Shown: positions 24,703 to 33,985, counted from the stretch's first letter. The stretch: DNA of 64,000 bases from Alphaproteobacteria bacterium (GCA_009908505.1 JAAAPD010000024.1:1-64000); one strand, 5' to 3'. Translations and numbers: made by a program. The notes: generated from the sequence alone by a model not told the origin.

Positions 24703-26010
24703 TCAGAGCCGCTCGTAAGCTGCCTGAACTGCCGCGTTGGCCGCGTCGAGCGCCTCTTCCGGTGTTGCGGCGCCCGAAAGGACGTCCCCGATCAGGATCT
24801 GGATATTGTTCGAAATCTCCGGATAGATCGGCACGCCGGGCCGCGCCTGCCCGTCGACAAGCGCTTGGGCAAACACGTCGTATTCAGGACCGTCGAAGGC
24901 ATCGAACCGTTCATACTGCGCTGCAGAGGTGGGTAGCAGACCCTGGATCGCGTTGCTTTGACCCGAATAGATCTCGCGGATCATCTCGGCGCAGATCCGC
25001 ACGGCATCTTCATCGTCCGACATCGCGGCGATGGTCCAGCCGCCGGTTCCGGTTGCACGTGCGTCGACGCTCGGCCCGGGGATGGCCGAGACCTCCCAGG
25101 CGGCAAAATCTTCGACGGGCAGCGTGCCGCGAAGCTGGCCGTACTGCCAGTTGCCGCCGATGAACAGCCCCGTCGTGCCCGCCGCTGCCGCCGCGTTGAA
25201 ATCATCATAGTTCACGATGCTGGTCACACGGGGGGGCGCGGCGCCGCTGTCGACGAGGTCCTTGTAAAAATTGATCGCAGTCAGGAACTTCTCACGGTTC
25301 TCACCCTCGGCGAAGACAGGACGTCCTTCATCATCGACAAGCTGCCCGCCCTGCGCCCAGAAATGCGCGAGCCAGTCAAAGGTCGTCCCTTCCCAGCGGC
25401 CGCCATTGAAAAGCACCCCTTCCTTGCCTGCATCGACCGTCGCAAGCGAGGCGGCCTGCAGCTCTTCCCACGTCTGCGGCGCGTCCGGGACAAGGCGTGT
25501 GTCTCGATAGAGCACGCGAAGATCGGTGAACCACCACCATGCCAACAGGTCCCCGTCTTCGTTTGTTACGGCCTCGCGTACGAAAGGAAAGAGATCGTCA
25601 ATCTCCGCCTCGCTCCAGTGGGCGTTCATCGGTGTAAGAACATCGGCGCTCTTGAACAGCGCCAATTGGGAACTGTCGATCATCGCACAGTCGGGGCCGC
25701 GACCGGCGCGGGCCTGTTCAAGAAGACGGGCCTGTTCCTGACCGATGTTGTCCGTCGCGATCTGGGTTTCGATTTTCCAGTCCGGACGCGCCTCGATGAA
25801 CTCGGCAAAGAGCTCTTCGAATGCCGTGCGTGTGGCATCGTCGGAGGAATAGAGGTCATAGGCCGTCAGTCTGAACGTCATGGTGTTGGGCGCGTCGGGC
25901 AAGCCCACCCGATCGCGGGTGATAAGGTCCTGCGCGGCTAGCGACGAGGGGATGCCGACTGCACAAGCGGCACCGACAGCGCCGAGAATTCTAAGAAAGC
26001 GATGGGTCAT
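24703..26010 (-). CDS. ABC transporter extracellular sugar-binding protein
   Basis: 435 residues with a Sec signal peptide (FLRILGAVGAACAVGIPSSLAAQ). The mature part has the family 1 solute-binding layout: RLTAYDLYSSDDATRTAFEE, the interdomain crossing PDCAMIDSSQLALF, the aromatic-rich WWWFTDLRVLYRD and GGTTFDWLAHFWAQGG-like ligand-cleft region. The Trp-rich cleft fits a sugar or oligosaccharide; exact cargo cannot be read from sequence. Gene order with an UgpC/MsmX ATPase and two CUT1 permeases makes a complete importer. Confidence 0.85.
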   Translation of the reverse strand: MTHRFLRILGAVGAACAVGIPSSLAAQDLITRDRVGLPDAPNTMTFRLTAYDLYSSDDATRTAFEELFAEFIEARPDWKIETQIATDNIGQEQARLLEQARAGRGPDCAMIDSSQLALFKSADVLTPMNAHWSEAEIDDLFPFVREAVTNEDGDLLAWWWFTDLRVLYRDTRLVPDAPQTWEELQAASLATVDAGKEGVLFNGGRWEGTTFDWLAHFWAQGGQLVDDEGRPVFAEGENREKFLTAINFYKDLVDSGAAPPRVTSIVNYDDFNAAAAAGTTGLFIGGNWQYGQLRGTLPVEDFAAWEVSAIPGPSVDARATGTGGWTIAAMSDDEDAVRICAEMIREIYSGQSNAIQGLLPTSAAQYERFDAFDGPEYDVFAQALVDGQARPGVPIYPEISNNIQILIGDVLSGAATPEEALDAANAAVQAAYERL

Positions 26011-26049
26011 GTTAAGCCTTTCGAGTGGGTTGAATGGTGATCTTGACGC

Positions 26050-27114
26050 CTAGGCCGAACTGTCCAGGGCTGCTCCGGTTCGGGGATCGAAGACATGCGC
26101 ACATGCGCTGTCGACGGTGAGGTGCACGTTTTCACCTGCCTTGAGCTGCGTGTCGGGGGGCAGGCGGCTGCTGATGCGGGTGCCAGCAGCGCTCTCGAAC
26201 TCGACGATGATTTCCTGTCCGATCGGCTCGAGCGTCCGCACACGAGCGGGCATGCCGGAATCTGCCGGGCGCACCGCTTCGGGCCGGAAACCAAGGACGA
26301 TTTGTCGTCCCACATCGCGGGCCCCGGAAAGGGCGATATGCGTCTTGCCTGCAATCTCCGCCCCCGTCTCGGTAAGCGTCGCATCGAGCAGGTTCATTGC
26401 TGGCGAGCCGATGAACTGCGCAACGAACAGATTGGCCGGATGACGGTAGATCTCCATCGGCGGACCGACCTGCTCGATCCTGCCGGAATTCATCACAACG
26501 ACGCGGTCGGCCATTGTCATCGCCTCGGTCTGGTCGTGCGTGACGTAGACGGTTGTCGTGGGCATGTGCTCTTTCAGGCGCCGCATTTCGGACCGCATGG
26601 AGACGCGCAGGCGCGCGTCCAGGTTAGAGAGCGGCTCATCGAAAAGGAATACCTTCGGGCGCCGCACCATCGCACGGCCCATGGCAACGCGTTGCCGCTG
26701 ACCCCCCGATAGCATTGCGGGCCGTCGGTCGAGGAGGTCAGTGATTTCCAAGACCTCTGCAACGCGCTTTACGCGTTCATGCACCTTTGCGCGTGCCATA
26801 CCCCGACGCCTGAGCCCGAATCCGATGTTTCCGGCCACGGTCATATGCGGATAAAGCGCGTAATCCTGAAACACCATGGCGACGTCCCGCGCGCCGGGAC
26901 AGAGATCATTGACCACTGCGCCCCCGATGCGGATGTCTCCGGATGTCTCTTCCTCTATCCCGGCAATCACGCGCAGCGTTGTGGACTTTCCGCAGCCAGA
27001 GGGACCCACGATCACCACGAATTCGCGGTCCTGCACGTCCAAAGACACCCGGTCCAGCGCGACCTGTCCGCGGCCATAGGTTTTCATCACGTCGGTAAGA
27101 GCGAGGTCAGCCAT
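26050..27114 (-). CDS. Sugar ABC transporter ATPase, UgpC/MsmX type
   Basis: 354 residues. Walker A GPSGCGKST (37-45), Q-loop MVFQDYALYPH, signature LSGGQRQR (135-142), Walker B VFLFDEP (155-161), switch His in VTHDQTEAM, and a C-terminal MOP/TOBE regulatory domain from about 240 (FIGSPAMNLL onward). It is the first gene of the operon and energises the two permeases below. Upstream is an inverted repeat CAGAAC-N11-GTTCTG at 27116-27138. Confidence 0.88.
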   Translation of the reverse strand: MADLALTDVMKTYGRGQVALDRVSLDVQDREFVVIVGPSGCGKSTTLRVIAGIEEETSGDIRIGGAVVNDLCPGARDVAMVFQDYALYPHMTVAGNIGFGLRRRGMARAKVHERVKRVAEVLEITDLLDRRPAMLSGGQRQRVAMGRAMVRRPKVFLFDEPLSNLDARLRVSMRSEMRRLKEHMPTTTVYVTHDQTEAMTMADRVVVMNSGRIEQVGPPMEIYRHPANLFVAQFIGSPAMNLLDATLTETGAEIAGKTHIALSGARDVGRQIVLGFRPEAVRPADSGMPARVRTLEPIGQEIIVEFESAAGTRISSRLPPDTQLKAGENVHLTVDSACAHVFDPRTGAALDSSA

Positions 27115-27115
27115 T

Positions 27116-27138
27116 CAGAACTTTCAATAGCAGTTCTG
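27116..27138. promoter_or_regulatory. Inverted repeat upstream of sugar ABC operon
   Basis: CAGAAC (27116-27121) and GTTCTG (27133-27138) form a perfect 6-bp inverted repeat with an 11-base AT-rich centre, immediately ahead of the ATPase start at 27114 and in the region divergent from the YbhN-like gene. It is placed where a repressor could block translation initiation or transcription, but no local regulator gene is present in this block. Confidence 0.3.
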
Positions 27139-27217
27139 CGAAAGCTAGTCTTCTGCCGCGTCCAGTCCATCCGCTTTATGTTTGCTTGATTTCCGCCCGC
27201 ATCGGACGACAATCCCA

Positions 27218-28201
27218 ATGATGACAAAGCCTGTGAACAGCGAAGAAGCACATGCAGTGACCAGGCCGGTGGCTTATCGGCTTGCGCATGTTCTTGTTCC
27301 CGCGGTCCTGATTGGTGTCGTCCTGTACGGTGTTGGTGGCCGGGACGTCTGGGACCAATTGCGGGACATCGACCCTGGTTTCGTGATCGCGGCGGTGATT
27401 GCCTGTTCGCTGCAGATCCTATTGAGCGCTATGCGCTGGCGGATGACGGCGTCTTTTCTGGGCGCCTCGATGACACGCCGGCGGGCTGTGTCAGAGTATT
27501 ACCTTTCAAGCTTTGTCAACATGACCATCCCCGGCGGGGTCGTAGGGGACGCCGCGCGCGCGGTGCGTGCGCGCCGCGCGGCCGGTTTCGAGACCGCGGC
27601 ACAGGCCGTCGTCATCGAACGATTTGCCGGCCAAGTCGCGCTCGGCGCTGTTCTGCTGGCGGGCTTGGCGATCTCGGGACGACCCGTCCTGCAGGGATTG
27701 GCGGCGATTGCAGTGGTTTTTGTCGCTGTTCTTGTCTGGGTTCTGAACATGTCAGACACGGCGTCGATCGGCCGTTTTACGCCGGCGTTCGTGCAGCGGT
27801 TCGGGTCAGCCATCAGAACAAGCTGGTCGCTAAAGGCCGGTCTGATGCCTCAGATCATACTGAGCCTCGCCATCGTCGGTGCCAACCTGGTTGCCTTCGC
27901 CTTTGCGGCCAGCGCGGTCGGGGCCGAAATCGGCTTCCCGGTGGTCCTCTACGCGGTCCCGTTGATCCTTCTTGCGATGCTGATCCCCTTTTCGATCGGG
28001 GGATGGGGCTACCGAGAGGGGGCCGCGGCCGCCGTTTTTCCCTTGATCGGAGAAAGTGCCGCGCTCGGTGTCAGCGCGAGTGTCGCCTTCGGTGCCGTGA
28101 TCCTTCTTGCAAGCCTTCCCGGTGCCTTCATGGTGATGCGTCCGGCAGATCAAGGTCAGGCAGCGGGCAAATCCGTCGTGCCGCACCGACCAGCGGAATG
28201 A
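27218..28201 (+). CDS. YbhN/UPF0104-type membrane protein (LPG synthase transmembrane domain family)
   Basis: 327 residues, about eight membrane helices, with the family blocks RWRMTASFLG, YYLSSFVNMTIPGGVVGDAARA, AQAVVIERFAGQ and IPFSIGGWGYREGAAAAVF. This is the flippase-like domain of MprF; the stand-alone proteins are thought to move lipids or lipid-linked groups across the membrane. There is no catalytic aminoacyl-transferase half. The ATG at 27218 was chosen; upstream TTG starts lack support. Divergent from the sugar ABC operon and last gene of the block, it fits a lipid-linked step in the same pathway (inference). Confidence 0.82.
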   Translation: MMTKPVNSEEAHAVTRPVAYRLAHVLVPAVLIGVVLYGVGGRDVWDQLRDIDPGFVIAAVIACSLQILLSAMRWRMTASFLGASMTRRRAVSEYYLSSFVNMTIPGGVVGDAARAVRARRAAGFETAAQAVVIERFAGQVALGAVLLAGLAISGRPVLQGLAAIAVVFVAVLVWVLNMSDTASIGRFTPAFVQRFGSAIRTSWSLKAGLMPQIILSLAIVGANLVAFAFAASAVGAEIGFPVVLYAVPLILLAMLIPFSIGGWGYREGAAAAVFPLIGESAALGVSASVAFGAVILLASLPGAFMVMRPADQGQAAGKSVVPHRPAE

Positions 28202-28403
28202 GAAAGGACTGGCGACGCATGGCCAAGCGATAAGGCCGATGCCAGAAGGTCGTCCCCTCCGCCATCGCCCTCGCCGCCGCTTTCATATTCCGGAGAGGTG
28301 TCCTGACCGTGGTGCAACATCCGCGTGATCTCCTGAATTCGCTCTGGTATTGCGGCGCGGAGGCGATAGTTTCGCTGCGAAGCAGCAAAAAAGGAGCCGC
28401 GCC

Positions 28404-29189
28404 ATGTCCTACACCATATCGCTGACCGGAAAGACCGCCATTGTCACCGGATCGACCTCGGGGATCGGGCTGGGCATCGCCCGCGAACTGGCCGGGGCGG
28501 GGGCGGATGTCGTGCTCAATTCCTATACCGACGAGGCCGAGGATCACGCCCTGGCCGAGCAGATCGCAAAGGATCACGGCGTCACCGCGCGCTATATCAA
28601 GGCCGACATGTCCAGGGCCGACCAGTGCCGCGCGCTGATCGAAAAGGCCGGGGCCTGCGACATCCTGGTGAACAATGCCGGCATCCAGCATGTCGCCCCG
28701 GTCCAGGACTTCCCCACCGAGAAGTGGGACGCGATCATCGCCATCAACCTCAGCTCGGCCTTTCACACCAGCGCCGCCGCATTGCCCATGATGCGGGCGG
28801 CGGGCTGGGGGCGCATCGTCAATGTTGCCTCGGCCCACGGGCTAACTGCTTCGCCCTACAAATCCGCCTATGTCGCGGCCAAGCACGGGATCATGGGGCT
28901 GACCAAGACCGTGGCGCTGGAAACCGCCGAAGAGCCGATCACCGCCAACGCGATCTGCCCCGGCTATGTGCTGACCCCGCTGGTCGAGGCGCAGATCCCC
29001 GACACGATGAAGGAATACGACATGGACCGCGACACCGTGATCCGCGACGTGATGCTCAAGCGCCAGCCGTCCAAGGATTTCGCGACGGTGGAACAGATGG
29101 GCGGCACGGCCATCTTCCTGTGTTCGGACGCGGCCGCACAGATCACCGGCACCTCGATTTCCGTCGATGGCGGCTGGACCGCGCTGTGA
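28404..29189 (+). CDS. bdhA: D-beta-hydroxybutyrate dehydrogenase
   Basis: 261-residue short-chain dehydrogenase, NAD-dependent oxidation of 3-hydroxybutyrate to acetoacetate. TGSTSGIG (15-22) and NNAG (90-93) bind the cofactor; S143, Y156 and K160 form the catalytic set. The phrase NVASAHGLTASPYKSAYVAAKHG and the QIPDTMKEYDMDRDTVIRDV lid are diagnostic for bacterial BDH1. AAAGGAG lies 8 bases before the ATG. Its TGA is overlapped by the GTG start of a patatin gene. Confidence 0.93.
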   Translation: MSYTISLTGKTAIVTGSTSGIGLGIARELAGAGADVVLNSYTDEAEDHALAEQIAKDHGVTARYIKADMSRADQCRALIEKAGACDILVNNAGIQHVAPVQDFPTEKWDAIIAINLSSAFHTSAAALPMMRAAGWGRIVNVASAHGLTASPYKSAYVAAKHGIMGLTKTVALETAEEPITANAICPGYVLTPLVEAQIPDTMKEYDMDRDTVIRDVMLKRQPSKDFATVEQMGGTAIFLCSDAAAQITGTSISVDGGWTAL

Positions 29190-30226
29190 ACCAGCCGTTG
29201 CGCATCAACCTGGCGCTTCAGGGCGGTGGCGCCCATGGCGCCTTTACCTGGGGCGTGCTGGACCGGCTGCTGGAAGAGGACGAGATCGAGATCGCCGCGA
29301 TGTCCGGCACCTCGGCGGGGGCGATGAACGGCGCGGCGCTGAAATCGGGGCTGCTGGCCGGGGGGCGTGCGGGCGCGCGGGACAACCTCGAATGGCTGTG
29401 GGAACAGATCGGCGCGATCAAGACCGAGGGGCTGACCGACTGGATGCAGGCCTGGCTGCCCGATCCGGGCCAGGTCAGCCTATCGGTGGAGTATTCCCCG
29501 GCCTATGTCTGGACCGACATGGTCGGCCGGATGATGTCCCCCTATGGCTGGGGGCCGCTTTACCGCAACCCGCTGACGCCCATCGTCGAGAAGTTCGATT
29601 TCGGCCGGGTCTGTGCCCATGAGGGGCCGGAATTCTTCGTCTGCGCCACGCAGGTGCGCGACGGCAAGATCCGCGTTTTTTCCGGCGACCGGATCACCAC
29701 GAAGGCAATCCTCGCCTCGGCCTGCCTGCCGACCCTGTTCCAGGCGGTCGAGATGGACGACCCCGAGACCGGCAGGACCGAGGCGTTCTGGGACGGCGGT
29801 TATACCGGCAACCCGGCGCTGTGGCCGTTGTTCGAGCCGCACCTTCCGCAGGATATCGTGGTGGTCAACATCAATCCGCTGCATCGCGAGGCGCTGCCGC
29901 GGACCCCGCCCGAGATCCAGAACCGGATCAACGAGATCAGCTTCAATTCCTCGCTTCTGCGCGAACTCAGGGCCATCGACTTCGTCCAGCGCCTGCAGGA
30001 CCAGGGCACCATCGCCGAGGGCGCGATGAAACGCCCTCTGGTGCACATGATCGCCGATGATGACTTGATGAACGCCTTGTCGGTCGCGACCAAGCTGGTC
30101 GCCGTGCCCTCGGTCATCGCCCAGTTGAAACAGGCCGGACGGCGCGCGGCGGGCGACTTCCTGCGCGACCACAAGACCCGGATCGGGCGCGAACAGACGG
30201 CGGATCTGCGGGCGATGTTCGGCTAG
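29186..30226 (+). CDS. Patatin-like phospholipase/esterase
   Basis: 346 residues, GTG start at 29186 overlapping the bdhA stop (GTGA). Oxyanion loop GGGAHG (13-18), nucleophile S43 in GTSAG and catalytic D203 in DGGYTGNP are all present. No signal peptide, so it acts in the cytoplasm. The fixed coupling to bdhA, common in this bacterial group, suggests hydrolysis of a hydroxyacyl ester such as polyhydroxybutyrate, oligomers or granule lipid, feeding BdhA; this is inference, and phospholipase action is the alternative. Confidence 0.87.
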   Translation: MNQPLRINLALQGGGAHGAFTWGVLDRLLEEDEIEIAAMSGTSAGAMNGAALKSGLLAGGRAGARDNLEWLWEQIGAIKTEGLTDWMQAWLPDPGQVSLSVEYSPAYVWTDMVGRMMSPYGWGPLYRNPLTPIVEKFDFGRVCAHEGPEFFVCATQVRDGKIRVFSGDRITTKAILASACLPTLFQAVEMDDPETGRTEAFWDGGYTGNPALWPLFEPHLPQDIVVVNINPLHREALPRTPPEIQNRINEISFNSSLLRELRAIDFVQRLQDQGTIAEGAMKRPLVHMIADDDLMNALSVATKLVAVPSVIAQLKQAGRRAAGDFLRDHKTRIGREQTADLRAMFG

Positions 30227-30336
30227 AACGGTCCGCCTGTCCTTGCGTCACTTTTTGCCCGGTGGGCGAAGTGCCCTATGGTATTCGGCGTCCGTTTCAC
30301 TAACTTGAAGGGAAAGCAACGACAGGGAGCGTCGCG

Positions 30337-30795
<459 letters not shown>

Positions 30796-30799
30796 GCCA

Positions 30800-33040
30800 A
30801 TGTCCCGAATCGGAAAAATCGCCCGCCGCACCTTTCTTGTCGGTTCGGTCGCCGTGGCCGGGGGCGTCGCCTTCGGCGTCTGGCGCTATCGCACGCCCTA
30901 TGCCAATCCGCTGAAGGACGACCTGCCCGAGGGGGCGGCGGCACTGACGCCTTACGTGAAGATCGACTCCGACGGCGTAACGCTGATCACCCCGCGCGCC
31001 GACAAGGGGCAGGGCGCCTATCACGTGCAGGCCGCGCTGATCGCCGAAGAGCTGGATATCGAGCTGGACCAGGTTTCGGTCGATCCCGGCCCGCCCTCGG
31101 CCGCCTATTGGAACGGCGCCCTGGCCGAGGAAGCGGCGGAATTCATGGTGCCCAGCGACGGCATGGTGCGCGGCATGGCCGAAGGGGTCGTGACCGCCTC
31201 GATGAAGTTCATTGGCCTGCAGATGACCGGTGGCTCGACCACCGTGCCCGACGCCTATTTGAAGCTGCGCCAGGCCGGGGCCTCTGCGCGCGAGACACTC
31301 AAACAGGCCGCGGCGCAGGATTCCGGCGTTGATGCGGGCGAATTGCGCACCGAAGGCGGGGCCGTGATCCTGCCGGACGGCACCGCGGTGCCCTACACCC
31401 GGCTGGCGGCGACCGCGGCCGGTTTGGACCCGGTGCAGGATGCCGCGATCAAGGACCCGGCCGATTGGCGCATCCTTGGCAAGCCCATGCAGCGACTGGA
31501 TATCGTGGCGAAATCCACAGGGACTCAGGAATACGGCATCGACATGCAGGTCGACGGCATGGTTCATGCCACCGTGCTGCTCAACCCGCACCAGGGCGGC
31601 GCGCTGAACGGGTTCGACGCGGCGCAGGCCGAGGGGATGCGCGGCGTCAAGGCAGTGGTGCCGATCACCGGCGGCGTGGGCGTCGTGGCCGACAATACCT
31701 GGCGCGCCATCCAGGCCGCCCGCTCCGTTCAGGCCGATTGGGCCCCTTCGTCCATGCCCGCCACGATGGACGCGCATTGGCAGGCCCTGTCCGACAGCTT
31801 CACCCCCGAGGCGCAGGACAGCCGCAAGCGCGACGATGGCGACGTCGAGGCGGCACGGAACGGCGCCGAGCTGGTCGAGGCCGAGTATCGAGCGCCCTAC
31901 CTGGCCCATGCCCCGCTGGAGCCGATCAATGCCATCGTGCGCATCGACGATGACGGCGCCGAGGTCTGGACCGGCACGCAGGTGCCCCGCTTTGTCCAGC
32001 AGAACGTGGCGAAGATCGCCGGGCTGGACCCCGAACAGGTGACCGTGCACGTGCTGATGATCGGCGGCAGCTTCGGCCATCGGCTCGAGGACGAGGTGGT
32101 CAAGCAGGCCGCCGAGATCGCCGTGCAGATGAAGGGCACGCCGGTCAAGCTGACCTATTCGCGCGAAGAGGACATGATGCATGACTTCCCGCGCCAGATC
32201 GCCATGGCGCGGCTGCGCGGCAAGGTGCGCGATGGCCGGGTGGACAGCCTGGATTTGGGCATCGCCATGCCCTCGGTCATGGGCTCGCAGATGTCGCGGC
32301 AGGGGCTGAGCGTGCCCGGCCCCGACAGCCAGATCGTCGCCGGGGCCTGGGAACAGCCCTTTGCGATCCCGAACCAGCGGGTTACAGGCTATCGCGCGCC
32401 CGATCTCGCGCCGATCAGTTCCTGGCGGTCGGTCGGGGCCTCCTCGAACGGCTTCTTCTACAATGCCGCGCTGGATGAATTGATCCACGCCGCCGGGGCC
32501 GACCCGTTGGAAGAACGGTTGCGCTTGTGCGACGACCCGCTGGCCCGCGCGGTGCTCGAGGCCGTGGGCGACATGGCGAACTGGTCCGGCCCGCTGGGCG
32601 ATGGCAAGGGGCGTGGCGTGGCGCTGACCCGGTCCTTCGGGGTGCATACCGCCGAGGTGGTCGAGGTCACCAACACGGATCGCGGCATCAGCATCGACAA
32701 TGTCTGGGTCGCCGCCGAAATGGGCCGCGTGCTCGACCCGGTGAATTTCGAGAACCTGGTGCAGGGCGGCGTGATCTTCGGGCTTGGCCATGCCATGAAT
32801 TGCGAGATCACCTATCGCGACGGTATCGCCGAGCAGGACAATTACTACAGCTTCGAGGGCATGCGCCAATTCCAGGCGCCGCGGATCGAAGTGCGCGGCC
32901 TGGAAAATGGCGACCACGTGCGCGGCATAGGCGAGCCGCCGGTGCCGCCCGCCGCGCCCGCGCTGGCCGGGGCGATTTTTGCCGCGACCGGCACGCGACT
33001 GCGGGAAATGCCCTTCAACAAGGTGGTCGATTTCGCCTGA
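30800..33040 (+). CDS. iorB: Molybdopterin-binding large subunit, IorB type, Tat-exported
   Basis: 746 residues. A twin-arginine signal (IARRTFLVGSVAVAGG) exports the folded cofactor-loaded protein with the partner subunit to the periplasm. Family motifs are clear: DKGQGAYHVQAALIAEELD, GGSFGHRLEDEVV, RAPDLAPISSWRSVGASSNGFF and the C-terminal RGIGEPPVPPAAPALAGAIFAATG with the active-site Glu in GEPP. Substrate could be an aldehyde or N-heterocycle; it is not resolved. A cytochrome c subunit is not adjacent. Confidence 0.88.
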   Translation: MSRIGKIARRTFLVGSVAVAGGVAFGVWRYRTPYANPLKDDLPEGAAALTPYVKIDSDGVTLITPRADKGQGAYHVQAALIAEELDIELDQVSVDPGPPSAAYWNGALAEEAAEFMVPSDGMVRGMAEGVVTASMKFIGLQMTGGSTTVPDAYLKLRQAGASARETLKQAAAQDSGVDAGELRTEGGAVILPDGTAVPYTRLAATAAGLDPVQDAAIKDPADWRILGKPMQRLDIVAKSTGTQEYGIDMQVDGMVHATVLLNPHQGGALNGFDAAQAEGMRGVKAVVPITGGVGVVADNTWRAIQAARSVQADWAPSSMPATMDAHWQALSDSFTPEAQDSRKRDDGDVEAARNGAELVEAEYRAPYLAHAPLEPINAIVRIDDDGAEVWTGTQVPRFVQQNVAKIAGLDPEQVTVHVLMIGGSFGHRLEDEVVKQAAEIAVQMKGTPVKLTYSREEDMMHDFPRQIAMARLRGKVRDGRVDSLDLGIAMPSVMGSQMSRQGLSVPGPDSQIVAGAWEQPFAIPNQRVTGYRAPDLAPISSWRSVGASSNGFFYNAALDELIHAAGADPLEERLRLCDDPLARAVLEAVGDMANWSGPLGDGKGRGVALTRSFGVHTAEVVEVTNTDRGISIDNVWVAAEMGRVLDPVNFENLVQGGVIFGLGHAMNCEITYRDGIAEQDNYYSFEGMRQFQAPRIEVRGLENGDHVRGIGEPPVPPAAPALAGAIFAATGTRLREMPFNKVVDFA

Positions 33041-33049
33041 CGCGGTTAT

Positions 33050-33066
33050 GATAGGGCGCATCTATC
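33050..33066. promoter_or_regulatory. LysR-type operator copy 1 (before lysR)
   Basis: GATAG-N7-CTATC (33050-33054 and 33062-33066), an OxyR-like LysR box centred 22 bases before the lysR start. An identical arm pair with the same spacing is at 33969-33985 ahead of fdsG, which argues that it is a real site for the intervening regulator, used here for autoregulation. Confidence 0.65.
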
Positions 33067-33079
33067 GAATGGGCGGCCC

Positions 33080-33970
33080 ATGATCGACAAGCTTGAAATG
33101 TTCATCGCCCTGGCGCGGGACGAGCATTTCGGCAAGGCGGCCGAGTCCATGGGCGTGACCCAACCGACCCTGTCGGCGGCGATCAAACAACTCGAGGACC
33201 AGTTGGGCGTCATGCTGGTCTGGCGCGGCTCACGCTATCGCGGACTGACGCCCGAGGGGCAGCGCACGCTGGACTGGGCGCGCCGGATCGTCGCCGACAG
33301 CCGCGCCCTCCGAGACGAAATGCGCATGGCCCGCGAGGGGCTGTCGGGCAACCTGCGCATCGCCGTCATTCCCACCGCCCTGACGCTGGTGGCCGACCTG
33401 ACCGAGGGGTTTGCACGGACCCATCCGAACGTGCGGTTCTCGGTGCTGTCGCGCACCTCGACCGAGATCCTGTCGATGATCGAGAACCTGCAGGTCGATG
33501 CTGGCCTGACCTACCTGGACAACGAACCGCTGGGTCGGGTCATGACCCAGCCCATCTACGCGGAGCGCTATGTCCTCGTGGCGCGCAAGGGCCATCCGAT
33601 GCTGCGCGCGGGGCTGGGCTGGGCCGACCTCGAGGGCGTGCCGCTGTGCCTTTTGACGCCCGACATGCAGAATCGACGCATCATCAGCCAGCACCTGGCC
33701 GAGGCGGGGGTCACGGTGGATCCACGGGTCGAATCATCCTCGACCATCGTGCTGATCAGCCATGTCCTGCGCGGCGATTGGGTGACGATTCTGCCGCGAA
33801 AGGCGGCCGAGATATTCCTCAAGGCCGGGGATCTGCAGGCCTTGCCCATCGTCAAACCGGACGCGGCCCATGTCGTCGGGCTGATCGCGCCGCACCGCGA
33901 ACCGATGACCCCGGTGCTGGCGGCGCTTCTGGCCGAGGCAAGGTCGCTTTCGGATCGCGGTGTCGATTGA
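33080..33970 (+). CDS. LysR-family regulator, probable regulator of the formate dehydrogenase operon
   Basis: 296 residues, standard LysR length. The winged helix is at 1-60 (FIALARDEHFGKAAESMGVTQPTLSAAIKQLEDQLG) and the effector-binding domain at about 90-290 (LRIAVIPTALTLVADL). It is encoded 93 bases upstream of fdsG in the same direction, a position held by LysR regulators of fds operons in other bacteria. GATAG-N7-CTATC sites before its own gene and before fdsG support direct control of both. The effector may be formate or a redox signal; unknown. Confidence 0.85.
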   Translation: MIDKLEMFIALARDEHFGKAAESMGVTQPTLSAAIKQLEDQLGVMLVWRGSRYRGLTPEGQRTLDWARRIVADSRALRDEMRMAREGLSGNLRIAVIPTALTLVADLTEGFARTHPNVRFSVLSRTSTEILSMIENLQVDAGLTYLDNEPLGRVMTQPIYAERYVLVARKGHPMLRAGLGWADLEGVPLCLLTPDMQNRRIISQHLAEAGVTVDPRVESSSTIVLISHVLRGDWVTILPRKAAEIFLKAGDLQALPIVKPDAAHVVGLIAPHREPMTPVLAALLAEARSLSDRGVD

Positions 33971-33985
33971 TAGGCAATTTCTATC
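33969..33985. promoter_or_regulatory. LysR-type operator copy 2 (before fdsG)
   Basis: GATAG-N7-CTATC again (arms 33969-33973 and 33981-33985), overlapping the lysR stop codon and 79 bases upstream of the fdsG start. A second palindrome, TCAATATTGA (33999-34008), follows 13 bases later and may be the activation half-site. The arrangement fits a LysR activator bound upstream of the fds promoter. Confidence 0.65.

Noticed and set aside
28202-28403. Possible remnant of a mobile element or protein C-terminus at the right end of the 16-28 kb block
   Set aside because: A minus-strand frame here stays open but has no recognisable domain, and no terminal repeats were found; treated as intergenic.
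12133-30310. Shared 13-mer TCACTAACTTGAA at 12133 and near 30297
   Set aside because: Some 13-mers are expected to recur by chance in 64 kb, and the two sites precede unrelated genes at different distances.
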